DNA of 64,000 nt from Streptomyces sp. NBC_00353 (GCF_036108815.1 NZ_CP107985.1:9421501-9485500); one strand, 5' to 3'; positions 43,392 through 53,359 are shown, counted from the stretch's first letter. Program-made: numbers and translations. Notes: generated by a model from the letters alone, not told the origin.

Positions 43392-44144
43392 ATGCCCGCG
43401 CGCACTGTCCTCGTCCTCCAGCACATCGAGGTCGAAAAGCCCGGACTGATCCTGGACGCGTTGGACGGCAGCGGTCTCGACATCGACATCCGGAACCTGG
43501 TCGACGGGCGGGACGCCTCAGCGAGCGAACTGCCGCCCGTATCCGACCTGGCAGGACTGGTCGTGATGGGGGGTCCCATGAACGCCGATGACCTGGCAGG
43601 CCATCCGGCCCTGAAGCGGGAGCGGGAGCTGCTGGCCGACGCGCTGCGGTCCGGGACCCCGACGCTGGGCGTGTGCCTGGGAGCCCAACTCCTCGCCCGC
43701 GCCCACGGCCTGACTGTACGCACAGGTGCCGAGCTCGGCCACCCACGCGAGATCGGCTGGTCCCCGCTGTACGGCGTGGACCGTGACGATCCGGTCGTCG
43801 GCCCGCTGGCCGACGCCCCCGCCGTGCTCCACTGGCACGGCGACCGCATCGTGCCCGCTCCCGGCACTCGCGTCCTGGCCCGCACCGACACCACCCAGTG
43901 CCAGGCATTCCGGGCCGGCCCGGCCGCCTGGGGCCTCCAGTTCCACCTGGAGGTCACTCCCGGCCTTCTGGACGACTGGCTCGCCGAAACATCCTTCGCC
44001 ACCGAGGCCAGGCACGCCCTCGGCCCCGACGCCACGGCCCGGCTGCAAGCTGACGCCCGCGCAGCCGCCACAGCCCTGCGCCCGCTGGCCGAGCGGAGCC
44101 TGACCCACCTGCGGAACCTCTTCGTGGAACGCGCCAACCTCTAG
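43392..44144 (+). CDS. class I glutamine amidotransferase-like protein
   Basis: 250 residues with the class I GATase fold: GLVVMGGPMNADD, nucleophile Cys95 in LGVCLGAQLLARA and the catalytic His in WGLQFHLEVTP. A glutamate follows as in GMP-synthase-like stand-alone amidotransferases. Start at the ATG after GAGGAGACC. Ends 78 bases before the convergent LuxR gene. Partner or substrate unknown. Confidence 0.85.
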   Translation: MPARTVLVLQHIEVEKPGLILDALDGSGLDIDIRNLVDGRDASASELPPVSDLAGLVVMGGPMNADDLAGHPALKRERELLADALRSGTPTLGVCLGAQLLARAHGLTVRTGAELGHPREIGWSPLYGVDRDDPVVGPLADAPAVLHWHGDRIVPAPGTRVLARTDTTQCQAFRAGPAAWGLQFHLEVTPGLLDDWLAETSFATEARHALGPDATARLQADARAAATALRPLAERSLTHLRNLFVERANL

Positions 44145-44221
44145 ACCGTTACGCGCGAAGCCCGCCGAGCCCGCCGCCGCAGGACAAGCAGGAATCTCCC
44201 GGCGTCAGCCGGCAGAGCACC

Positions 44222-47023
44222 TCAATGCCTGCCCTGCGACCACGACCCGGATTCCAGGGCGTCTCGCAGCATGGCACGGGACGTGATGCCCAACTTCGGG
44301 TAGATCTGGTAAAGATGGGTACCGACAGTCCGGTGGGAGAGGAACAGACGCTCCGCTATCTGCTTGTTGGTCAGTCCGGAGGCGGCCAGCCGGGCTGTCT
44401 CCAGCTCCTGGGGCGTGAGCGTATGCACCTTCGACGCCTCGGTGCGCCGCCTGCTCCAGCCGGCGGCCCGCAGTTCCGCCTCGGCACGTTCCGCCCATGG
44501 CCGGGCTCCGAGATGTTCGAACGCGGACAGCGCGGCGCTGAGAGGCCCCCTGGATTCGATGGTCGCCCTGCCGCGCCGCAACCGCTCGCCATAGGCCAGC
44601 TGGATGCGGGCGAAGTCGAACGGCCACCGCTGCGCACCGGGTACCGCCAGGGCTTTCGCGAACAGCTGGAGAGCTTCGTCGTCGGTGGCGGCGCACAGGG
44701 CGGCACAGCCCTCCGTCAGCAGGGCGTGCCGTGAAGAAATCGCGGCCACGTCGGCCTCGCGCATCGCGCGGACATGGCCGGCTGCCTCCGTCTGCCGGTC
44801 GGTCCTGACCGCCGCCTCCACCAGGTCCATCGTCACCCACAGAGCATGCGGTACGTGTGAGGCCAGACTCCCCGCCGGGCTGACGGCGGTCGCGTGCTCG
44901 TATGCGCCGGCAACGTCACCGCGTCCCAGAGCTGCCACGGCCGCGGCGTGATGGCCATGGTGCGCGGCGCAGGACGCTCCTCTGGGCACGGCCCAGCGGA
45001 TGATCCGCTCGGCTGTCGCCTCCGCCTCGTCCGCCTCCCCGCGGGCGGCACCCACGATCGCCTGGATGTACAGGAAGTACCAGGCGAAGGCGGTGTAGCC
45101 GTGTGTCTCGCACAGCTGGACCCCCTCGTCGGCCAGTTGCGCCGCCTCGTCCCACATCCCGGTGAGGTAGTCGTCCAGGCACAGGTGGATCAGAGCGGCC
45201 AGGTACCGGCGGGCCGGGCCGCCGTTGCGTCCCATGCGCACCACACGCCAGGCCGCTTCGCGGACGTCGCCGAGCCGGTCGAGGTAGAGGGCTGCCGTGC
45301 CGGCCCGCGTGATCTGGACGGGGTCGGTCACGCCGGCCAGTTCCGCCACGAGCTCGTCGAGTTCCTCCGGGGCCGCGGCACCTGTGCGTGCCGGGTCGGA
45401 GAACGTCTTGCCCAGCGCGGACAGGACCACGGGCACCTCGGGCGTCAGCTTCTCCAGCGCCCGGTAGTACGGCTGCCACAGGTCGTGCCGGGCACCGAAG
45501 AAGCAGATCAGCGCAAGCGTGTCGAGAGCGTCTACGAGCGCCTTGTCCTGGGCGTCGTACGCGTGGGTTCCCGTCTCGATGGCACAGACCAGCAGGCGGT
45601 GGGCTGTGTCGATGTCACCGTCGCCGTTCAGGAGGAGAAAGGCAGTTGCTGCCGCCGAGTGCAGGGAGTTCTTGTGATCGGGGGCCGCGCGCCTGGCCTC
45701 GTCCAGGAGCCTTTGGGCGCTTGCCAGCGCGCCGGTGGATTCGGCGCCGACGTAGGCCGCCTCGGCGAGCCGGCGGGCGCGGTCGGGGCCGGGCGGGGTG
45801 AGGTCCGCGGACCGGATCAGTGTGCGCATGCTGCCCGCGGCGTCACCGCGGCGCAGAGTGATCCGCGCCGCGTGCTCCAGCAGGGCGGCCACGTTCTCGT
45901 CCGGTTCCAGGGTCGCCTCGCCCAGGTGCCAGGCCCGCCGTTCGGGCTGGTCCACCAGGACGTGGGCGAGCGCGGCGTGCACCGCACGCCGCTCGCCGCT
46001 GGTGGAGTTCCCCACCACCGCGGAACGGATGAGCGGATGACGAAACCTCAGCCGTCGTACTCCTTCGTCGATGTGGACCAGTTGCTCACGCTCGGCGGGC
46101 GCCAGGTCGTCCAGGCCGTACCCGGCGTTCGCCTGCCGCGTGGCCGCCTGCAGCACCCCGAGATCGCCCGTGCCTTCCAGCGCGGCCACCAGGAGCAGAC
46201 ACTGCGACGGCCGCGGCAGAGCGGTGACCCGGGAGCCGAACACTGTCTCCAGGCGCCGGCTGAGCGGCAGCACGGCGGGGACTTCGCCGGCCGGGCCCGG
46301 CGCCGTGGGCAACGCGGACGGCAGCTCCAGCAGAGCCAGTGGGTTGCCATGCGCCAGCGCCAGCAGGTGCCGGCGGGCGCCGGCGACCAGGTCCGGGAAT
46401 CTTGTACTGACCAGGTGGGCCGCCGACGCTTCGTCCAACGGCTGCAGCCGGTATTCGGTCAGGGCACCACCGTCGTACAGGCTCCGCGCTCCGGAACGCG
46501 ACGCGGCCAGGAGGCTCACGCGGATGCCGGTCGTCCGTCGCGCGACGAAACCCAGTACGGCCGCACTCGCCCGGTCGATCCAGGGGAGATCGTCGACGAT
46601 CAGCAGAAGCGGGGTGCGGTCGGCGATCGTTCGCAGCAGGAGCAGTACGGCGTTGGAGACGATCAGCCGTTCCGGAGGTGAGCCGCTTTCGAAGCCGAGC
46701 GCGACGTGCAGGGCGCTACGAAAAGGTGCCTGCAGTTCACCGAGTGCGTCCTGGAACGGATAGAGGACCTGGTTGAGACCCGAGTAGCTGTAGTTCGCCT
46801 CGCACTGCACACCGGCAGCACGCAGAACCCGGGTTCCTTGCGCGTGGGCTTCCTCGGCAAGAGCGTCCAGCACTGCCGTCTTCCCGACTCCCGCGTCTCC
46901 CGACAGCAGCAATGCTCCACCCCCGGCCCCGAGGCCCAGAAGGTCACGGATCCGCCGCAGGTCACTGTCCCGGCCGACCAGGGGGCCGGCCGTACCGTGC
47001 TTGAAGGAGTCACTGCCGGTCAT
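44222..47023 (-). CDS. LuxR-family ATPase regulator (LAL type)
   Basis: 933 residues. N-terminal AAA ATPase: Walker A LLLSGDAGVGKTAVLD and Walker B LLLIVDDLPWIDRAS; a long helical TPR-like middle; a C-terminal LuxR winged helix (LTPQELETARLAASGLTNKQIAERLFLSHRTVGTHLYQIYPKLG). Large ATP-binding LuxR proteins often control secondary metabolism or sugar use in Streptomyces. ATG at 47023 with GGGAGCG upstream; the frame is open for 36 codons more, into the repeat at 47109. Target genes are not evident from position. Confidence 0.92.
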   Translation of the reverse strand: MTGSDSFKHGTAGPLVGRDSDLRRIRDLLGLGAGGGALLLSGDAGVGKTAVLDALAEEAHAQGTRVLRAAGVQCEANYSYSGLNQVLYPFQDALGELQAPFRSALHVALGFESGSPPERLIVSNAVLLLLRTIADRTPLLLIVDDLPWIDRASAAVLGFVARRTTGIRVSLLAASRSGARSLYDGGALTEYRLQPLDEASAAHLVSTRFPDLVAGARRHLLALAHGNPLALLELPSALPTAPGPAGEVPAVLPLSRRLETVFGSRVTALPRPSQCLLLVAALEGTGDLGVLQAATRQANAGYGLDDLAPAEREQLVHIDEGVRRLRFRHPLIRSAVVGNSTSGERRAVHAALAHVLVDQPERRAWHLGEATLEPDENVAALLEHAARITLRRGDAAGSMRTLIRSADLTPPGPDRARRLAEAAYVGAESTGALASAQRLLDEARRAAPDHKNSLHSAAATAFLLLNGDGDIDTAHRLLVCAIETGTHAYDAQDKALVDALDTLALICFFGARHDLWQPYYRALEKLTPEVPVVLSALGKTFSDPARTGAAAPEELDELVAELAGVTDPVQITRAGTAALYLDRLGDVREAAWRVVRMGRNGGPARRYLAALIHLCLDDYLTGMWDEAAQLADEGVQLCETHGYTAFAWYFLYIQAIVGAARGEADEAEATAERIIRWAVPRGASCAAHHGHHAAAVAALGRGDVAGAYEHATAVSPAGSLASHVPHALWVTMDLVEAAVRTDRQTEAAGHVRAMREADVAAISSRHALLTEGCAALCAATDDEALQLFAKALAVPGAQRWPFDFARIQLAYGERLRRGRATIESRGPLSAALSAFEHLGARPWAERAEAELRAAGWSRRRTEASKVHTLTPQELETARLAASGLTNKQIAERLFLSHRTVGTHLYQIYPKLGITSRAMLRDALESGSWSQGRH

Positions 47024-47108
47024 CACACGCTCCCATCGCAGTTCGTGGGTCAGAGGGGGGCTGGGCGAGGTAGGTTCGACGGCCGCGTGCCGCCGCGCGT
47101 CGAAGGTG

Positions 47109-47472
47109 GGGTTCACAACTGCTGGGCACACAAGCCGCTTTGGCGAACGTGGGCACGTTTGAGTGAACGGTGTGACGGTCGGTGGGTGTGTCTGGTGGGG
47201 TGTGCGTCATGTTCTCGGTGCGATCTGGGACGCCGGGTGTGGCGTCGGCGGTCGGGGCCCCCGTGTCACCAGCGAGATGGTTCGGGGCCTCCCTGTCGCC
47301 TCTGGCCACGCCCATATGGCCAGGTCGTAGGGATTCCGCCCGCCCGGGACGGACCGCATACGGGATATGCGTCGCCGACCAGGATGCGAAAGCGGAGGAC
47401 CAGCGCGCCCAACACCGTTCGGGGCGCACCGGTGAGTCAGGACTCACTCCTGCTCACTGCCCAGGAACGGTG
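47109..47472 (+). repeat. ~363-bp repeat, copy 1 (inverted partner at 57237-57599)
   Basis: Runs from GGTTCACAACTGCTGGGCAC to CCCAGGAACGGT. By eye nearly identical to the reverse complement of 57237-57599, with scattered single changes. The same frames are open in both copies, but none resembles a known protein. It lies just upstream of the LAL regulator start. Confidence 0.85.
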
Positions 47473-47666
47473 GCTCGCCGGTGAGGCCGTTGACGGTGAG
47501 CCGGCCGAGGTCGTGGGCGGCGAGAGTCAGTCCTGCCATTCGGCGGGGCCCCAGGGGCGGATGAGGATGCGCGGGGCTCCTTCAGCGGTGCGCTGGGCCT
47601 CGCTCACCCGGCGCGGCCGGCTCATCTCCCGCCGCAGCTGGGCCGGTTCTTCCAGTTCGTCGGTGG
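47473..47666. other. intergenic debris
   Basis: Short gap between the repeat and the truncated hydrolase; no feature recognised. Confidence 0.35.
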
Positions 47667-48107
47667 TCAGCCGGCCATCGCACTCGCCAGCATCGGCCTC
47701 GGCCTGCCGGATCCATCCTCCCCGCACGGTCGGGATACGGCCCCGGCCTGAGTGGTGGTTGCTTGCTCACGGGCTTCGGCCCGGTCGTGCGGTATGTACG
47801 CACTGTTGATGTACGCACTCTTGGTCGACGTTGCTGTGCAGCAGCCCCGCAGCGGGTCGGCGGGCGCGATGACCGCAATGCCGGAGCGCTTCAGATCCTT
47901 GACGACGCCGTTCCAGCTGGAGGAGTCCGCGAAGGAGCCGTGCACCAGCACCACCGGCGGCTTGGCGCCCGGGTGGTGAGACTCGATCTCGGTCGCCTCG
48001 GTGGCGCCGGCGGGCGTGGTGACCATCAGGGCCAGCGCTGCCGCACCGGCGGCGGTTCCGAGGGCGGCGTATGTCCGGAAAGAGTGGCTCTTGAGCTTGC
48101 GGTTCAT
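47667..48107 (-). pseudogene. secreted alpha/beta hydrolase, truncated
   Basis: ATG at 48107 behind AGGGAGATC starts an export signal (NRKLKSHSFRTYAALGTAAG, then ALALMVTTPAGA) followed by the hydrolase N-terminus PPVVLVHGSFADSSSWNGVV and GIAVIAPADPLRG. Family proteins continue with the nucleophile elbow GHSYGG and end near 280 residues; here sequence breaks off after about 95 residues and turns into unrelated residues. Catalytic Ser and His are missing. Confidence 0.75.
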
Positions 48108-49222
48108 CGGTGATCTCCCTGTCGGATGCGTCGGTGACGGCTCCGGGATGCGGACTGTCCGGCGCCACATCAAAACCCTAGAGCGAAATTACCTCGTGTA
48201 CAAGTTACAAGTGAGTGATTCGCTCGCGGAAGAGATGATGGATCATGGGCGCGACGCGCCTGACCAGCGATGTCACAGGAACGGAAGCGCTTCCTGTGAC
48301 CTGTCACACCAAATCGGTAGAAAAGGGACAGTTGGGCTGTTCCTGCTCGTGAACGACCCGGTTGCACTTCACCTGCTACGCCGCCTCCCGCACGGTGACC
48401 GGCGTGTACCGGCCATCGCTCGGGGCGGTCGACCTGACGACCCTCACGCCGCTGCCCGGAGGTCAACGGCCCTCAGTGCACGCCGGCGTCGGCCGGCGAC
48501 GGACAGGGCGTCGGGGTGCCCCTCCCCGAGGAGGATGCCGCGATGCGCGAACGCATCCTCGCCGATGCCCCGCCCCGGCGAGGCCGTCGGGCTCCGGGCT
48601 CACAACCGAGGAGATCGCCGCCGCCTGCGCGCCGTCGCCGCCCGGGGCCACGGGGCGCCGCCCGTGCCTTCGTGCGGGCGGGCGGCATCGGTGTCCCGCC
48701 GGTCCGGTGGCCGTCCAGGAGCGGGCGCAAGCGGGCGCAGCGGACCGGGGGAGAAGCCTGTGCCGGACGGTTCGCGCTACTCGCGCATGTGCTGGTGGGC
48801 GTCGTCGCAGAGCGCAGCGTGTGGACGCACGGCGGACGCCACCGCGACGTCATCCCCTTCAGCGGCACCGATCTCGAGAGCGGGATGTACGTGGCCGGAC
48901 CTCGCAACATCCACCCGCGGTAGCCGGCCGCGCCGGAGCACGGGCCGGGTGGGGGAGCGGGGGCACGGGAAAGCCGGCGCTGAGCGATGCGGCTCTCTCA
49001 CCGCGGGGCTCGGGGCGACGTCACCTCGGAAATGGCTCTTGCGCCGAGCGGGCGCGCCCGGCGCTCAGCGAGACACGTAGCCCGGCCGCTTCAGTGGCAG
49101 CTGCGCCGAACCTCGCGGTCCCGGCTGATACCGGAGCGCGAGGCGCAGGGCGCAGGTGGCGGACCGGCGGTGGATGCTCGAGCGTGGACGGGGCGGCGAT
49201 TCAGTGACGGGCGGCAGCCGGG
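48108..49222. other. decayed region with a MarR-like fragment
   Basis: 1.1 kb. At 48362-48460 (+) the frame reads LHFTCYAASRTVTGVYRPSLGAV, close to the N-terminus of OhrR/MarR proteins such as the one at 49223-49693, but nothing of the DNA-binding domain follows. The rest has long frames of biased composition without support. An AT-rich stretch at 48180-48230 (GTACAAGTTACAAGTG) may be an old promoter. Confidence 0.4.
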
Positions 49223-49693
49223 TCAGGCTGCGGAGAGGTTGGCTGTCAGACGCTCGAGGAAGCACTTGGCATCCTCGATCTCACGAGGGCCCAAGCCGAC
49301 AGCCTCCCCCATGGCGACGGGAACGGCGAGAGCGCGCTCGCGGAGCTCGGTCCCCTGCTCGGTGAGGGTGATCTGCACCGAGCGCTCGTCGCTCGCCTGG
49401 CGCTCGCGCCGGATGAACCCGTGAGCCTGCAGGCGCTTGAGCAGCGGGGTCAAGGTGCCGTAGTCGAGCTGCAAAAGCGTGCCCAGGGACTTGATGGGGA
49501 GGGCGCCGTGCTCCCACAGCACCAGCATCACCAGGTACTGGGGATAGGTCAGATTGAGCTCCTCCAGCAGCGGGCGGTAGCGACTGGTCACCGCGCGCTG
49601 CGCTGCGTACAGGGCGAAGCACATCTGGTCCTCGAGGAGCAGGCTGACCTCGGCGGTCTCGCCCTGTCCGGCACCGGTCTCGATCTTGCTCAT
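49223..49693 (-). CDS. OhrR-type MarR family regulator
   Basis: 156 residues from the ATG at 49693 (another ATG lies directly before it; both follow GGAGGAGGAG). Winged helix with DYGTLTPLLKRLQAHGFIRRERQASDERSVQITLT. The N-terminal MCFALYAAQRAVTSRYRPLLEELNLTYPQYLVMLVLWEHG matches OhrR proteins, with the redox cysteine at Cys25. OhrR represses organic hydroperoxide resistance genes until its cysteine is oxidised. No ohr gene is in the window; nearby flavoprotein, VOC and mycothione reductase genes are possible targets. Confidence 0.88.
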   Translation of the reverse strand: MSKIETGAGQGETAEVSLLLEDQMCFALYAAQRAVTSRYRPLLEELNLTYPQYLVMLVLWEHGALPIKSLGTLLQLDYGTLTPLLKRLQAHGFIRRERQASDERSVQITLTEQGTELRERALAVPVAMGEAVGLGPREIEDAKCFLERLTANLSAA

Positions 49694-50711
49694 CATGACT
49701 CCTCCTCCGCGCGAATCTTTCACGCATAGTTAGCATACCCCAAAACTTACATGCTCAACATTATATTGTGCACACTTAATAGGCTGGATCAGGTCGCGCC
49801 GGTTCTCGCCCGCCGCCGGCCCGCGAAAACAGAACTGGCCGACGGGCCGGTCCTGTGCGGTGCAATCGCGGGTCAAGCTCAAGCGCAGGTCGAGCTCAAG
49901 CGCAGGTCGAGCTCAAGCGCAGGTCGAGCTCAAGCGCGGGTTCGAGCTCAAGTGCAGGTCGAGCTCGAGCGGGGGTCCGCTCGTCGATGGCTCGGTGCAC
50001 TGCAGGCGGCCGGTGTGCGGAGTATCCCAGGATCCTGTTCGTCGGCGCGCCCTCGAGCCGGGCCGGTCGCGGCCATCCGGTGCCTGTGTGGCCCGCATCC
50101 CTCCACGTCTTTGAGGATCTTCCGGTGGGCCTTCGCCCGGCTCCCGCCGTGACGGACCGGCTCGGCCGGGGACGCCGTCGCCGGGAGCGGGCGGGCTCGA
50201 CATGCTGATCGGCGATGCGGGCGAGACGGTGTGCCTCCCGTCGAAACCGTGGGCCGCGTGAGAAGCGGCCCTCCGGAGCGCTGAAACTCCGGACGCCGTG
50301 TCGGCGCCGCCGGGCTCGCACCGCAGGATGACCGCCTCGCGGAAGCTTCCCCGAAGGTCCCGCACGCGCCGACTGTACCGGCGGCCGCCCGGGGTGCACC
50401 CCGAACCCCGCCCCGGCCCCGGACTCGGCCGCGTCCGGGACGGCCGCCACCCGGCCCCGGAGGCCGGGGCCGCCGCCGGATGTTTCCTTTGCCACACTCT
50501 CAGTTTTCAAGTTTTACTTGCACACGATTTAAGTGTCAGATAGGTTTCTTATCAGGTTGAACCGCAGGATGAGCCACCCCACCGCCCATCCCGGCCGTTC
50601 ACCACAGCGAGCCGGGGCCGCACCTGTCGCCCCGAATGCCGCAATCACCAGAAGAACCGGTGACGCACGGATGTGTGAAATTCACCGACGCCAACAAACA
50701 AGGACATCCCC
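49694..50711. other. intergenic region with tandem repeat and AT-rich promoter-like DNA
   Basis: About 1 kb without a gene. AT-rich islands occur at 49720-49785, next to the marR start, and at 50495-50560 (CAAGTTTTACTTG dyad, then GCACACGATTTAAGTG), upstream of the VOC gene. They share short words (GCACAC and TTAA near each other) and could be operators of the MarR protein. Confidence 0.4.
49878..49963. repeat. 17-bp tandem repeat, five copies
   Basis: Unit CTCAAGCGCAGGTCGAG; three perfect copies followed by two diverged ones (one is 18 bases long). Not a multiple of three, so not coding. Confidence 0.9.
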
Positions 50712-51185
50712 ATGGATCTGAAGCTCGAAATGATCGTGCTGCCCGTCTCCGACATCGACCGGACCAAGGCCTTCTACGAAGCGCTGGGATTCCGCCTGGA
50801 CGTCGACTACACGGCCAGTGACGACTTCCGGGTGGTCCACCTCACGCCGCCCGGCTCCGAGTGCTCGATCATCTTCGGCGAGGGAATGACCTCCACCGCC
50901 CCCGGCGCGATCCAGAGCCTGTACCTCATCGTCACCGACATCGAAGAGGCCCACGCCGAGCTCACCAGCCGCGGCATCGACGTGAGCGAGGTGTTCCACG
51001 ACGCCGGAGGACTCCTCCACCACGGCCACGACGTCGGAACCGCCGTCCACCGCGGCGCAGGCCAGGAACGACGGACCGGCCCGCACCCCGACCGCGCCTC
51101 CTACGGCTCCTACCTCACCTTCAGCGACCCCGACGGCAACGGCTGGGTGCTCCAGGAAGTGGTGAACCGGGCCCCCGGCCGCTGA
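50712..51185 (+). CDS. VOC (glyoxalase/bleomycin-resistance) family protein
   Basis: 157 residues forming one VOC module: LKLEMIVLPVSDIDRTKAFYEALGFRLDVDY, FRVVHLTPPGSECSIIFGEG, SLYLIVTDIEEAHAELTSRGIDV and YLTFSDPDGNGWVLQEV. The family holds metal-dependent lyases, dioxygenases and resistance proteins; His/Glu positions at the strand ends could bind metal. It stands in the redox and xenobiotic stretch with an MDR and an epoxide hydrolase. Substrate unknown. Confidence 0.88.
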   Translation: MDLKLEMIVLPVSDIDRTKAFYEALGFRLDVDYTASDDFRVVHLTPPGSECSIIFGEGMTSTAPGAIQSLYLIVTDIEEAHAELTSRGIDVSEVFHDAGGLLHHGHDVGTAVHRGAGQERRTGPHPDRASYGSYLTFSDPDGNGWVLQEVVNRAPGR

Positions 51186-51314
51186 CACCGCATCAACCAC
51201 CCGGCGGTGCAACGGTCATGACCGACCCGGACCGCGGCCACCCCCTTTCAGGCCCTGGCCACAGCACCCGCAAAGCCGGACACCGGACGGCGGCACCGAC
51301 CCGGCCCAGGGCGC

Positions 51315-51491
51315 CGGCACCGAACCGCCAGGCGCAAAGGCGCGCCCCGGCACCGGCGGTCCGGAGAGCACGTCGGCACCGAACCGCCAGGCGCGAAGGC
51401 GCGCCCCGGCACCGGCGGTCCGGAGAGCACGTCGGCACCGAACCGCCAGGCGCGAAGGCGCGCCCCGGCACCAGCGGTCCGGAGAGCACGC
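51315..51491. repeat. 59-bp tandem repeat, three copies
   Basis: Three almost identical 59-base units beginning CGGCACCGAACCGCCAGGCG at 51315, 51374 and 51433, differing at one or two positions. 59 is not a multiple of three. They lie between the VOC gene and the flavoprotein, in a 430-base gap without a gene. Confidence 0.92.
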
Positions 51492-51617
51492 AACCGCATC
51501 AACCGAGCACTGCAGCCCTTGCGGATCTCCCCGGTGAAAGCGGGGGAACAGCGCGCGGCCAGGTGCCGGGCCGCCGAATCCACCTGAGTTGCAGAAGCAG
51601 TGATGAATGGAGCAGTA

Positions 51618-53048
51618 ATGAACGAGACCACCCGCACCTACGATGTGATTGTCATCGGCGCTGGGCCGGTCGGTGAGAACGTGGCCGAACGTGCCCGTGC
51701 CGCCGGTCTCAGTACCGTGATCGTGGAGCGTGAACTGCTCGGCGGGGAGTGCTCGTTCTGGGCCTGTGACCCCAGCAAGGCGCTGCTGCGCCCGGTGGTG
51801 GCGCGCGCCGACGCACGCCGCATACCCGGACTCAACCCGGCGGTGGCCGGGCCGCTGGACGTCGAGGCGGTTCTCGCGCACCGCGACAAGATGTCCTCGT
51901 ACTGGAAGGACGAGGACCAGGTCGACTGGCTGGACTCGGTCGACGTCGATCTGATCCGCGGCCATGGCCGCCTCACCGGTCCCAAGCAGGTGTCGGTGCA
52001 GACTCCCGACGGCGACACCGTCGCCCTGACCGCCCGGCACGCGGTGGCCGTCTCCACCGGAACCGGCGCGGCTCTGCCCCCTATCCCGGGCCTGGACACC
52101 GTTCGCCCCTGGACCAGCCGTGAGGCGACCAGTGCGGGCAAGGTCCCCGGCCGTCTGGCCGTGGTCGGCGGCGGTGTGGTGGCCGTCGAGATGGCCACCG
52201 CCTGGCAGGCGCTCGGTTCCCAGGTGACCATGCTGGTCCTCGAGGACGCGTTGCTGCAGCGGATGGAGCCGTTCGCCGGCGAGCTGGTGACCGACGGTCT
52301 GCGGGAGGCCGGTGTCGATATCCGGTTCGAAACCTCCGTGACCTCTCTGGCGCGCGAGGGCGGCGAGGTCCAGATCACCCTGGCCGATGGCGGGCATCTG
52401 GTGGCGGACGAGATCCTGCTGGCCACCGGCCGTGCTCCGCGGACCTGGGACCTGGGGCTGGAGACGATAGGTCTCACCCCGGGCGACTGGCTGAAGGTGG
52501 ACGACACCTTCCGAGTGACCGACGTCGCCGACGGCTGGTTCTACGCCGTCGGCGACGTCAACCGCCGCGCCCTGATGACGCATCAGGGCAAGTACCAGGC
52601 CCGGATCGCCGGCGCTGTCATCGGGGCCCGCGCCAACGGGGAACCGGTCGACGACGCGCCCTGGGGCGCGCATGTCGCCACCGCTGACCACGTGGCCGTC
52701 CCGCAGGTTGTCTTCACCACCCCCGAGGTCGCTTCCGTCGGTCTGACCAGCCGCGAGGCCGAACAGAGCGGGCGCCGGATCGAGGTGGTGGACTACGACC
52801 TCGCACACGTTGCGGGCGCCCACCAGTACGGCGAGGACTACCGCGGCCGGGCCCGCATGCTCATCGACACCGACCGCAACACCGTGGTGGGCGTCACCTT
52901 CGCCGGACCCGGCGTCGGGGAACTGGTGCACTCCGCCACCATCGCCGTCGCCGGCGAGGTACCCCTCGACCGGCTCTGGCACGCCGTCCCCGCCTTCCCC
53001 ACCCTCGGCGAAATCTGGCTGCGACTGCTGGAAACCCACCGAGGCTGA
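51618..53048 (+). CDS. pyridine nucleotide-disulfide oxidoreductase-like flavoprotein with atypical active site
   Basis: 476 residues with the three-domain fold of lipoamide dehydrogenase and mercuric reductase: FAD loop VIGAGPVGENVAE, NAD loop VVGGGVVAVEMATAWQALG, FAD-tail GDVNRRALMTHQGKYQARI. The redox cysteines are Cys45 and Cys50 in GGECSFWACDPSKA, where relatives have GGTCLNxGCIPSK. The C-terminal His-Pro-Thr of the family is replaced by AFPTLGEIW, so the partner histidine is missing. ATG at 51618 with TGGAG upstream. It may be a quinone or NAD(P)H oxidoreductase rather than a true disulfide reductase. Confidence 0.85.
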   Translation: MNETTRTYDVIVIGAGPVGENVAERARAAGLSTVIVERELLGGECSFWACDPSKALLRPVVARADARRIPGLNPAVAGPLDVEAVLAHRDKMSSYWKDEDQVDWLDSVDVDLIRGHGRLTGPKQVSVQTPDGDTVALTARHAVAVSTGTGAALPPIPGLDTVRPWTSREATSAGKVPGRLAVVGGGVVAVEMATAWQALGSQVTMLVLEDALLQRMEPFAGELVTDGLREAGVDIRFETSVTSLAREGGEVQITLADGGHLVADEILLATGRAPRTWDLGLETIGLTPGDWLKVDDTFRVTDVADGWFYAVGDVNRRALMTHQGKYQARIAGAVIGARANGEPVDDAPWGAHVATADHVAVPQVVFTTPEVASVGLTSREAEQSGRRIEVVDYDLAHVAGAHQYGEDYRGRARMLIDTDRNTVVGVTFAGPGVGELVHSATIAVAGEVPLDRLWHAVPAFPTLGEIWLRLLETHRG

Positions 53049-53359
53049 AGGCAGCCACTGCGGGACGCCCGGACCCGACCAGCTTTCCGGCGGTTCGCCG
53101 CACGGCCGTTGTTTCCCCAACGCCGGCGAGCCCAGCCGGAAAGCCCTCCGGCAGGTATCGCCCGTCTGCGTCTGCGTCTGCGTCTGAGTGCGCGTGCGCC
53201 ACAACTGGCCCGGGTTGAGGACCACTTGATGACGACCGAAGATCACAAAACTGTTGCCGGTCCATGGCACCGGCACCGGCGCACGGGGCGGGATGTCGGC
53301 GTACACCTGAATGTGCCCAGCCGCGTACGACTGAACGTGCTCAGGTTTGCCGCTCCGGA
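53049..53359. other. intergenic region with a short hexamer repeat
   Basis: 311 bases between convergent genes. GTCTGC repeats four times at 53164-53187. No other feature recognised. Confidence 0.5.

Noticed and set aside
47182..47484. Small protein encoded in the 363-bp repeat
   Set aside because: The frame is open in both repeat copies, but so are the opposite frames, and no start signal or family similarity supports it.
48516..48923. Possible 135-codon gene
   Set aside because: No ribosome site, strongly biased composition and no recognised domain; it overlaps equally long frames on the other strand.
49878..49963. Possible CRISPR array
   Set aside because: Units are contiguous 17-base repeats with no spacers.
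51315..51491. Possible CRISPR array
   Set aside because: Direct contiguous 59-base units without spacers and no cas genes in the window.
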